Assembly: GCF_963576615.1 (NCBI RefSeq)
Contig: NC_088714.1
Span: 1,116,001 to 1,180,000 of the forward strand
From: Watersipora subatra
Taxonomy: Eukaryota > Bryozoa > Gymnolaemata > Cheilostomatida > Watersiporidae
Direction: 5' to 3'
Length of the DNA stretch: 64,000 nt
Shown piece by piece: positions 27,201 through 39,200 of the stretch. Position numbers and translations under genes: made by a program. The notes under the pieces are model-generated. The model was not told the origin of the DNA. It did no database searches and saw only the letters and a program-made list of their open reading frames with translations. How positions within the stretch are numbered: the stretch's first letter is position 1; each line of letters opens with the position of its first letter.

Positions 27201-30200
27201 CTCATTTGTCCAATAAGATTCCTTTTTCTGTGATGGTTGTACACTCCAACTCTCATTTGTCCAATAAGATTCCTTTTTCTGTGATGGTTGTACACTCCAA
27301 CTCTCATTTGTCCAATAAGATTCCTTTTTCTGTGATGGTTGTACACTCCAACTCTCATCTGTCCAATAAGATTCCTTTTTCTGTGATGGTTGTTGTACAC
27401 TCCAACTCTCATCTGTCCAATAAGATTCCTTTTTCTGTGATGGTTGTACACTCCAACTCTCATTTGTCCAATAAGATTCCTTTTTCTGTGATGGTTGTAC
27501 ACTCCAACTCTCATTTGTCCAGTAAGATTCATAAAATAAACTCTCACGCATCATGGTCATGATAATTTTTTTCTCATCTCCAACAAAGTATATGTCAAGG
27601 TTGTACGTGAATTCGACTAGACTTTCTTTGACTCTAGCATTAGCATTGATTATGTTTGATTGATTACAGTTGATTAGCTGTGAAGTAGTAAACTTGTGGC
27701 GTAAGTAGAACATGTAAATTATTTACCTTTTGAGTTGGAATTTCAATTACAAGTATTTTTACATCATCTGGCAACAGAGTTTTATAATTTGATAGTATCA
27801 GACCTACACACGTGTCATAGTACATTGAGATGTGTATCTGTCAATATACACACCAAATATCTTTCTCCGGAACAATGAAGCATTTAAAAAGATGGTACAA
27901 TATGATAAACTTTAAAAGTAATGCTAAGCGCAATTGATATGATTGGTGTTGATACAGTTGAACTCCTTTGTATCAGCTCTAACAAGCAAAGGTAGTTAAG
28001 ATGATGTGAATGCTTGTTTTATATGTTAACTAGTGAATTGCTGAAATGATTTTGTTGCTGTGTGGTTTTAGACAATGTGAAGTTGTCATACCCTTTTTAT
28101 GATTACGTCCTATATCAGCCTGTGATTTTACTGTGTTATATTTAAAGCTATACGTACTTTAATTAGATTGTTATCAGGAATGAGCAGCAAATAGGAGTTC
28201 TAACATTTCATTCTGATGCGTGGATAAATGATACAATGTGAGAAAATTGTTTCATGTTTTCATAATGCAGAGTTATCCTTTATTTAACCTTCAGCCATGC
28301 CTCACGGTACAACTTCTCGACTCTCAATAAGTTTAGTTATGTCTTCGCTCTGCATGATACTATTGTGTTGTGGTAGCTGTGTCTTACATGTGTGAGATGA
28401 TGTTAGGTTGTTTGTTGTACCATTACAAGACTTGAATGTTGTTAGGTTGTTTGTTGTACCATTACAAGACTTGAATGTTGTTAGGTTGTTTGTTGTACCA
28501 TTACAAGACCTGAATGATGCTAGGTTGTTTGTTGTACCGTTACAAGACTTGAATGTTGTTAGGTTGTTTGTTGTACCATTACAAGACCTGAATGATGCTA
28601 GGTTGTTTGTTGTACCATTACAAGACCTGAATGATGCTAGGTTGTTTGTTGCACCATTACAAGACCTGAATGAGGCTAGGTTGTTTATTGTACCATTACA
28701 AAACTTGAATGTTGTCAGGTTGTTTGTTGTATCATTACAAGACCTGAATGATGATAAGTTGTTTGTTGGACCATTACAAGACCTGAATGATGCTAGGTTG
28801 TTTGTTGTACCATTACAAGACCTGAATGATGCTAGGTTGTTTGTTGCACCATTACAAGACCTGAATGATGATAGGTTGTTTGTTGTACCATTACAAAACT
28901 TGAATGTTGTCAGGTTATTTGTTATACCATTACAAGACTTGAATGATGTTAGGTTGTTTGTTGTACCATTACAAGACTTGAATGATGTTAGATTGTTTGT
29001 TGTACCATTACAAGACTTGAATGCTGTCAGGTTGTTTGTTGTACCATTACAAGACCTGAATGATGCTAGGTTGTTTATTGTACCATTACAAAACTTGAAT
29101 GTTGTCAGGTTGTTTGTTGTATCATTACACGACCTGAATGATGATAAGTTGTTTGTTGGACCATTACAAGACCTGAATGATGCTAGGTTGTTTGTTGTAC
29201 CATTACAAGACCTGAATGATGCTAGGTTGTTTGTTGCACCATTACAAGACCTGAATGATGATAGGTTGTTTGTTGTACCATTACAAAACTTGAATGTTGT
29301 CAGGTTATTTGTTGTACCATTACAAGACTTGAATGATGTTAGGTTGTTTGTTGTACCATTACAAGACTTGAATGATGTTAGATTGTTTGTTGTACCATTA
29401 CAAGACTTGAATGTTGTCAGGTTGTTTGTTGTACCATTACAAGACCTGAATGATGCTAGGTTGTTTATTGTACCATTACAAAACTTGAATGTTGTCAGGT
29501 TGTTTGTTGTATCATTACAAGACCTGAATGATGATAAGTTGTTTGTTGGACCATTACAAGACCTGAATGATGCTAGGTTGTTTGTTGTACCATTACAAGA
29601 CCTGAATGATGCTAGGTTGTTTGTTGCACCATTACAAGACCTGAATGATGATAGGTTGTTTGTTGTACCATTACAAAACTTGAATGTTGTCAGGTTATTT
29701 GTTGTGCCATTACAAGACTTGAATGTTGTTAGGTTGTTTGTTATACCATTACAAGACTTGAATGTTGTCAGGTTGTTTGTTATACCATTACAAGACTTGA
29801 ATGTTGTTAGGTTGTTTGTTGTACCATTACAAGACCTGAATGATGCTAGGTTGTTTGTTGTACCATTACAAGACTTGAATGTTGTTAGGTTGTTTGTTGT
29901 ACCATAACAAGACCTGAATGATGCTAGGTTGTTTGTTGTACCATTACAAGACCTGAATGATGCTAGGTTGTTTGTTGTACCATTACAAGACCTGAATCAG
30001 GCTAAGTTGTTTATTGTACCATTACAAAACTTGAATGTTGTCAGGTTGTTTGTTGTACCATTACAAGACCTGAATGATGATAAGTTGTTTGTTGGACCAT
30101 TACAAGACTTGAATGTTGTTAGGTTGTTTGTTATACCATACCAGACCTGAATGATGATAGGTTGTTTGTTGTACCATTACAAAACTTGAATGTTTTCAGG

Positions 30201-33200
30201 TTATTTGTTGTACCATTACAAGACTTGAATGATGTTAGGTTGTTTGTTGTACCATTACAAGACTTGAATGATGTTAGATTGTTTGTTGTACCATTACAAG
30301 ACTTGAATGTTGTCAGGTTGTTTGTTGTGCCATTACAAGACTTGAATGTTGTTAGGTTGTTTGTTATACCATTACAAGACTTGAATGTTGTCAGGTTGTT
30401 TGTTGTACCATTACACGACTTGAATGATGTTGGGTTGTTTGTTGTACCATTACACGACTTGAATGATGTTGGGTTGTTTGTTGTACCATTACAAGACTTG
30501 AATGATGTTAGGTTATTTGTTGAAGAAACTTGTCCAAAGTGGAACTGGAGAGTCAGTTAGAGTTCATAATAGAGACAATGACCTCTTCTACTGACGCTGT
30601 AGACATAAGCACACTGCAGCAAGCCCTATACAAGCTTCAGCATTTTGAAGGTATCTTCCAATGTTATACATTGTACCTCCCTGTCCTAGCAATTATGTGT
30701 ACTATTATATCAACCTGCTTACATGGCAAACTATATTGGAAGTACCAGTCACCTAGATCTCAGTAAAAGGGGACTTCAAAAGACAAGGCCAAAGTTGTTC
30801 ATAGCCAAGCACAGCGGCAGGTTAATTATGTTAGCATAGTTCTTTCATACATATCACAGGAAGCTGCCTCCTAGTGTATGTACACCGAGTTACTCATCAT
30901 TGCTCTATTGATAGAGCAAGTCTGTAAGGCTATGATGACTAAGCTCATGCAGTTATCATTGCTCTATTGCTAGAGCAAGTCTGTAAGGCTATGATGATTA
31001 AGTTCATGGAATTATCATTGCTCTATTACTATAGCAAGTCTGTAAGGCTATGATTACTAAGTTCATAGAGTTATCATTGCTCTATTTCTAGAGCTCGGCC
31101 ATAGGTCTATATTGTCCAATATCATAGTTTAAGCGAGTTCTAGAACTGTCACTCAGGTCGCATAGCTTTGCAGGGATTTTAAGATTTTAATTGGTCAAAT
31201 TTGCTTGCTATTGTTAGACCGCTACCATCCCCCCAGCATGTTAATATATCCAGTGAGTTCACATTCTAATCGAAATCTTTAAATTATTCAGTATCTCTAG
31301 GATAGCAATTGCGAGAGATCACATTGGGGATTTTGATCACGCCATGAATTCTGTGATATAAAGTGTCATTTGGTAAAGTGTAGTAATATTTTGGTATCCT
31401 ATAGCAACTAGAGAACTATTAATGGAAGAATCGACAAGCAAATGTCTGACCAATTTTGATATGACCGTTCAAGATTGTTTAAAATATATTGACAGTCTAT
31501 GTAAGGTCATCGGATGTATGTTGTCTTCATATAAGGTCATCAGATGTATGTTTTTTTCATGTAAGGTCATCAGATGTATGTCGTAAGGTCATCAGATGTA
31601 TGTCATAAGGTCATCAAACGTATGTTGTAAGGTCATCAGATGTATGCCGTAAGGTCATCAGATGTATGTCGTAAGGTCATCAGATGTATGTTGTAAGGTC
31701 ATCAGATGTATTTCGTAAGGTCATCAGATGTATGTCATAAGGTCAACAGATGTATGTCGTAAGGTCATCAGATGTATGTCGTAAGGTCAACAGATGTATG
31801 TCGTAAGGTTATCAGATGTAAGGAAGAAGTGGGTAATGTGGACAGTTTTTTTTCGTTACAGTTACCACTATTCTATTCTCTTTAGAATACTCTAAATTAT
31901 ATATTTAGCTTGCAGAGCTTGTTGGCTCTCTTTTCTAAATTGCGTGTTTTGTAATACAAGCAATAGTTTTCCCAGAAGCCACCATATTGTATACAGCAAG
32001 ATTGTCCACATTACCCACCATTGATGGGTATTGTGGACAATCTTGCTGTACACATTACCCACCATCGGTGGGTAATGTGGACAGGTGCGCTGAGTAGTGT
32101 GAGCATGTCATTTTTTGTCATTAAAAGTAAAAAATTTTCAGATATTTAAATAACTACAAGTAATATATACATTTGGTTATATTCAATTTAACGTTAACTG
32201 TACAGGAATAATTCAAATATGACAATATAAAATAATAATTCTACTAAGTCATGGTAATAACTCAGATTGTCTTCTAGTGTTGTTGATATAACAAATTATG
32301 TCTATCTTAAATTGAATGTTGATGGCTTAAAACCAAATATGAGTCCACTTCTGGTTATTTCTGTATTTCCCTGTGACAGTGGTTTAGGTAAGACTAATTC
32401 GAGGTGGCTGTGGCTCCCACGTGTACAATCTGGTAGGTCTGGCTTGAAAAACTTCCCACTCCGGTGCCGGTAAAAGTCTACTTCCAATTCTTCAGAGGCA
32501 ATAGTTTTAATTAAATTAAGGCAATTAATTTAACATTCATTTTCTAATTACAAGATTTAAAAAAACTTGCGTCTACCAATCACAATCAATAGATTGTGCA
32601 ATACATCATCCACTTTTGCATTCGTAGTTGTTGGCAAATAATTGTTGGACTGAGAAATTGACATGTACATACATGTATATTTGTGAATTTACTAGTAAGC
32701 CTAGTAGTAACAATTTAGACTTAACATTGAAACTAGCAAATTAGGCAGTTTATATTATACGCCTTGCAGCATAGGATAATTTGGACATGGCATAAGGGTA
32801 ATGTGGACATGTCCACATTATCCCATCTTATATATTATTACAAATGTTGATAAATCTCAGTCATAGTCAGGAGTTGCTTTCTCAAAATCAATAGAGATAA
32901 ACAGCACAATATGCTTTGTTTGTGTATATATTGCCCCAAAAGTTCCAACAACATTCACACTAGGTAACCCAGGTAGTAAAATTTAATTAAAAATTACTAT
33001 TTGTATGATAAATATTAAGATGCTTACAGATTGATGTATGATGGATAGAGACTTACAAATTAGCATGTAACTTCTTCTAACAGGAAAAGGAAAGGTTTTA
33101 TATTATGAAACAAGTGGAATTGGTTATAAACTTTAGCTAATAATTTACCTGTCCACATTACCCAGCTGTCCACATTACCTACTACTCCCCTATGTCATAA

Positions 33201-36200
33201 GGTCATCAGATGTATGTCGCAAGGTCATCAGATGTATGTCGTAAGGTCATCAGGTGTATGTCGTAAGGTCATCAGATGTATGTCGCAAGGTCATAAGATG
33301 TATGTCATAAGGTCATCAGATGTATGTCGTAAGGTCATCAGATGTATGTCGTAAGGTCATCAGATGTATGTCATAAGGTCATCAGATGTATGTAGTTTTA
33401 AATAGTCCGCTAAACCAAGTTTAAGCAGTATGACTAAAGGTAATAACTGCAACAGCAGGAAGGAACATTGCCACAGGTGTAAAATGTGCTTCATCTAGAT
33501 TTTTCCTCTCAATGATAACATTCCAACTAGTGGCCCTCTTTTTATTGTTGTGTAAGTTGTGCAAGAAAACTAATCCTTGATTGTGCAGCTACAACTCCTC
33601 TCTTACGATACTATTGGCTAGTCAATATTGACATCTCAACCACCTCTGTATTTCATATATCTATGTCATGCCAACCAAACTTTTCTCCTATCCTGGATAC
33701 TTGCTTTGCTGAATTTTTATTCTCCAAAAGTCAAATATCTAACTCTATGCAGTAAAACAGCAGAGCTTGATTGAATTGCTATAATACGTTGTAATGTTGA
33801 TATTCCATGTATCTTGTTGCTATAAGATATTCTATGCATTTTGTTGCTATAAGATATTCCATGTATCTTGCTGCTATAAGATATTCTATGTATCTTGTTG
33901 CTATAAGATATTCTATGTATCTTGTTGCTGTGGGATATTCTATGTATCTTGTTGCTATAAGAAAAAAAGCACACATCCAGCCCCTTCTGCTCTTACTGTC
34001 CAGAGCTGCTAGCTGAGACAGAGGTCTCTCAGACTCAGCAAGGCAAGAAGTCACTGTTTGACAAGAAGATGGATATGTACACACTACGTAAGACTCTACA
34101 AGGGAATCGTCCTCATCGTGTTACGCTCTATGAGCAAATACGATCTGAGGCTAGCGATACACTTTATACATTCTTCAGGTGGGCTCGCTATATTGAACTG
34201 TCTGTTTCATTGAAAGTCTTGGTTTCCAATGGACACTTTAGATGCAGTTTTTATAGTCAAATCGTTTGAGATAGTTGTAAAGAAATGCCCAGAGTAATTC
34301 ATGAAGCAGCTAGCGACAGATAATCAATACTTATTGGTAAAAACTAATGGTAGTCAGCCCTCAATTCTATTCCTCAATATTGATTTGAGCAGCAGTAAAC
34401 TGCTAGGGATTATTATGAGTACAGCTAGTAAAGCTCACACAAGTCACATGTACGCGCAAGTTTTATAAGGTAAGCCGTCCATGTAGCTGATCGCTTGAGT
34501 AGGTAACACAGTGAAGCGGTGGCATGGTTGAACAAGTGGCACAGTGAAAGTGCTGGCATGATTGAATGGGTGACACATCTGAGTTCGCATGGTTGAACAG
34601 GTAAAGCAGTCGAACAGATTGTAAAATTTAACAAATGACTCGGTTGCACGGGTGGCATAGTTGAACAGGAGGCATGGTTGAACGGGTGGCATAGTTGAAC
34701 AGGTGGTATGGTTGAACGGGTGGTATGGTTGAACGGTTGGCATGGTTGAACGGGTAGTATGGTTGAACGGGTGGCATGGTTGAACGGGTGGTATGGTTAA
34801 ACGGGTGGTATGGTTGAATGGGTGAAATGGTTGAACAGGTGGCATGGTTGAACGGGTGGTATGGTTGAACGGTTGGCATGGTTGAACGGGTAGTATGGTT
34901 GAACAGGTGGCATGGTTGAACGGGTGGTATGGTTGAACGGTTGGCATGGTTGAACGGGTAGTATGGTTGAACGGGTGGCATGGTTGAACGGGTGGTATGG
35001 GTGGTATGGTTGAATGGGTGAAATGGTTGAACAGGTGGCGTAGTTGAATGGGTGGCATGGTTGAGTGGCCAGCTGTGTTATATATAATACACATACAATT
35101 CAATTACAAATTGTTTTTGACATTTAGAAATTTTTGAAATTACAGTTTTCATCTAGAGTGTCATGAAATTACACTCAATATTGCTACTGTTTAAGGTTCT
35201 CTCCTTTTAGTATTATTACCAGACGGGGGACTCTCTGCAACATTAGATATGTGAGAATGATAGTCCAGTAGCTCGTATCTTTTCAGCCATTCAATACTCC
35301 CCTTGTCATTCATCAAAAAGCAACCAGCTCTTACAAATCACAATTCCTTTTACCTTGTCCCAAATAGAATTCACATTACACCTTCTGTAAGCTTGGCTAC
35401 GCAGGTTCTATGATTATTGGTATCTTTTTGTCCGATCAATCTTGGATAGAACTGGAAGTATGTTGTGTCTGCCCGCTTGCATGGTGGTGCGGGTGCGAGG
35501 GTGTGATCACATGGCGGTGCGTGGGTGTGATCACATGGTGGTGCGGGTGCATGGGTGTGATCACAGAGTGTTTGTTGAAGCAAGACCTAGTGTACAGTAG
35601 GTAGATTTTAGCAACATGTAGGTAGGTACTGATTTGTCTATGTGTAAGCTGTTTTTGTATCTCTCTTGACGTACGATGCGTTCCAATGATGTGTGTTACT
35701 GGCTCAGAGTCGCACAGTTTTATCTCAACTCCCTACAAGGCTAAGTGTAGGTCTTGTCTAGTCTATGTTTATTTTTCTTGACTCAGCGCCGAATTGGAAC
35801 ACCACAGACAACTGCCACTCTATGAATTGTTCTACTATGAGAATATCAAATCATTGAAGGCTGCCATAAATGCCATGCCGAGAGTTGCTGTTTTCTCCGC
35901 TCTCAGCAAACCCAACATGTATATAGATGTAAGTATGGCACAGGTATGGGCTGGCGGATTAATGTAGATAGAAGAAAGCGTATCACCAACTGCTCTCTGG
36001 TTATTACATAGTTCTATGAATAGTAGTGACATATTTGTCATTTCAATTGTGGAATAGATGTGTAAGTTTATTACAAACCTCTACTAGTGTAAGTATGTAT
36101 AGTACAGACACCTACTAGCCATCTTAAGTGTTTTTATTAGGATGTCTGCTATGGGTAGGAGGCCATCCCATCTTAGGATTTCGGTGTTCATCAAGAAATA

Positions 36201-39200
36201 TTCTTATCTTTGCAAATGAGACTCATTATGCTGCGTAGTTGTCTATCTTGACTGCGTGTAGTGTCTTCACTTGCGTTCGGTACACTGTCCCGGTTTTAGC
36301 TCCATATAATAGGGCTCTTGGGATTACAGCTCTGTATTCCTTACAATTAGCTTTGAGGGTTACATGCTTGCTCCTCCACAAACGATTTTAAAATTTTCCT
36401 ATGGAAACACTGGCAGTTCCAATTCTGTTACTAAGTTGTTTATCAATTTTAACATTACTGGATACGGTACCACCAGGTATTTGGAATCTGTACTCTCTGT
36501 CTATAAACCTGTTGTTTATCTGTAGGATATGTTAGTGGATGCAGAAACTCTGCAGGTTGATATACACACTCTGTTTTCTTTATGTTTATCTTTAAGCTGA
36601 AACTGCTCTGACAAATTAATCTATAAGTCGTTGCGTGTCCTCAAAGAACAACATCTCCATGACAAGGAACTTGCTGGTGCGCGGGCTAGATTTGAACTGA
36701 GAGACTCCGAAGAGATTGGCGTCATGTCTTGTTTGAATGTAGACTCCAAAATATAGTGAGAAAAGAGTTGGTGCCGAGACAGAACTGCTCGACACCATTT
36801 TCTACCAAAAACTTGTCTGAAGCAAGATTTGCCTGGATCACTTGAGCCTGCATATGTCATGCAAGGATCTTATCAGTTTATTATTTTGTCGGTGCAGCCC
36901 AACTTCTTCAGAAAACTATCCAGAGACCTTGCCTTGAGACCATATCAGAGGCCATGGTGAAGTCAATGAAATGGCATACAAAGACATGTTTTGTTCTAAC
37001 CATTTGTCCTGTACTTGCCAGAGGCTGAACATATCCATTGTATCACATCACTCATGAAATCTACACTGAGTCTCAGGCAGTACATCTGGTGATGTCACTT
37101 TATTGATTTTGTTGAGTAGTACACAGGCTATAATCTGGTCAACAATTGATGGGAGAGAAACACCTCTATAGTTCCCACAGCCCTTACGATCTCCTTTCTT
37201 AAGTAGAGGTATGATGTTAGCATCTTTCCAATCATGTGGCATTTCCTCCTCCCATATACATGTATCTTTAATCAGTTCAAATAGTGTTTTTGTAGCTACT
37301 GACCGTGTTTCCATACTCCATACCACCAGGTGCTCTATTCTCTTTCGTTATGGCGACAGCAGCGATAATTTCCGTTTTGTCAGGTAGTTCATCCGGACAA
37401 CTCATGATTGGTCTTTGCATGAGGTTATCTATAGAACTCGGCTCTGTCATTCCTGGGACATTAGGAAACTGGTTGAAATGCTCGGTGGAGTGATCCAGAA
37501 TCTGATTCTTATCATGTAGGATTGTTTCTGCATCAAGCGCTTTTAGTCTTAATATAATATAATCTTAATATAAGTACATCAGTACTCTACCCAGACTTCT
37601 GTTGATGTGTCCTGTAGATTAGAGACATCTGTTACTGGTCAACTAACGAAACCTAAGCTTGTGTCAACCAGAGTAACCTATCACTTTGACCTCTGCTGAC
37701 CGGGCACAGCTATTTAATAGAGTTGCATAAAACTTGCATTCTCCTTGAACAGTTATGGTTACCATTTACCCTACTATTTTCATTATTTTATACAAATAAT
37801 AGAGGTTTGTTAGGCTAGAGCCGCTAGTGTGTACAAACAATAGAGGTTTGTTAGGCTAGAGCCGCTAGAGTGTACAAACAATAGAGGTTTGTTAGGCTAG
37901 AGCCGCTAGAGTGTACAAATAATAGAGGTTTGTTAGGCTAGAGCCGCTAGTGTGTACAAACAATAGAGGTTTGTTGGGCTAGAGCCGCTAGAGTGTACAA
38001 ACAATAGAGGTTTGTTAGGCTAGAGCCGCTAGAGTGTACAAACAATAGAGGTTTGTTAGGCTAGAGCCGCTTGAGTGTACAAACAATAGAGGTTTGTTAG
38101 GCTAGAGCCGCTAGAGTGTACAAACAATAGAGGTTTGTTAGGCTAGAGCCGCTAGAGTGTACAAACAATAGAGGTTTGTTAGGCTAGAGCCGCTAGAGTG
38201 TACAAACAATAGAGGTTTGTTAGGCTAGAGCCGCTAGAGTGTACATCTAGATGACATTTGAGTCTTTATGACTTTCACCAAGCTCAGATATTTAGATACT
38301 GCCCTGACTTCTAGCTTTATTAGTACTAGTAATAGTATCATAGGAAGCATGGCATGCGGCTTTGCACCAATGTTATCTCTGTATTCAGGCTATCGGACCG
38401 CTACCAAGCATAGAGAGTGTGACTCCAAGGCTACCTGATACATCTTTAGCATTCAAACTGCACCTTGAGTGCGGTGCCTTGATCAATGTTTATGATTGGA
38501 TGCAGGCATTTCTTGCCATTCATGAAGGTGACAGTAGCCATACGGTTGATAATAAGGAGCTTTGGTAAGTAGTGACAGGGTACATGTGACACTTGTCATA
38601 CATTCGGCACTATGGGAATATGACTGCAATCTACAGTATACTAAAGCGTCATGTGGTTGAACCATTTGTATTAGTGATTTGTTGCGAGTAGCTTCCTAGA
38701 GCTTTGATATCGGTCTCTAGCAGCAAGGAGAAACAGTCAATGATGGAAAATAATTAATGTTCAACATGTTGGCTCCACTGAAAGTATTATAGAGCAGACA
38801 CTCCTATAATGTAAACCTATTTAATGTAAATTCCATATGATAAAGATATTATGTGAAGGTTTTTCTTTGCTTTACGTAAGAAATCCATATAAGGTAAAAT
38901 GTATAGTGAGTGCAAGTTCTCAAATTGGGTTTGAATAACGAGAATCCTATAATTAGCCTTAAAAGTATCATTTTCTCGGTTGCTGCATTTGGGAGAGAAA
39001 ATGATTTGTAGGGGGTCTCTATTATGTATACTAGTACTCTGGCAGTCTAGTGAGAGATCGTCAAGTGTGTCGATAATGCACAAAGAATAAGTAACTGCAC
39101 AATAATTGAAAAATATGTAAAGGTGTTTGATCGGTGCAGGTGTTTGTGTGGGTTTATTAAGCTGAATATCACAAGCTGAAGTATCGTTGATCAGTGCAGG

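Noticed and set aside
27143..27713. Repeat-containing frames on both strands
   Set aside because: They are the 51-bp array in an ORC3 intron; the flanking ORC3 exons at 26951 and 30526 join in phase without it.
28408..29907. 499-codon open frame of [17 protein letters not shown] repeats resembling leucine-rich repeats
   Set aside because: It is a 39-bp minisatellite inside an ORC3 intron. The period is divisible by three, so the frame stays open by chance. It starts at TTG, has no initiator and is broken in later units.
34444..35103. Proline-rich minus-strand frame of 219 codons
   Set aside because: It is the 17-bp array, in which three units make 51 bp; no coding context.
36616..36860. Minus-strand frames near 36.7 kb as independent genes
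   Set aside because: They are frameshifted pieces of the decayed LINE reverse transcriptase.
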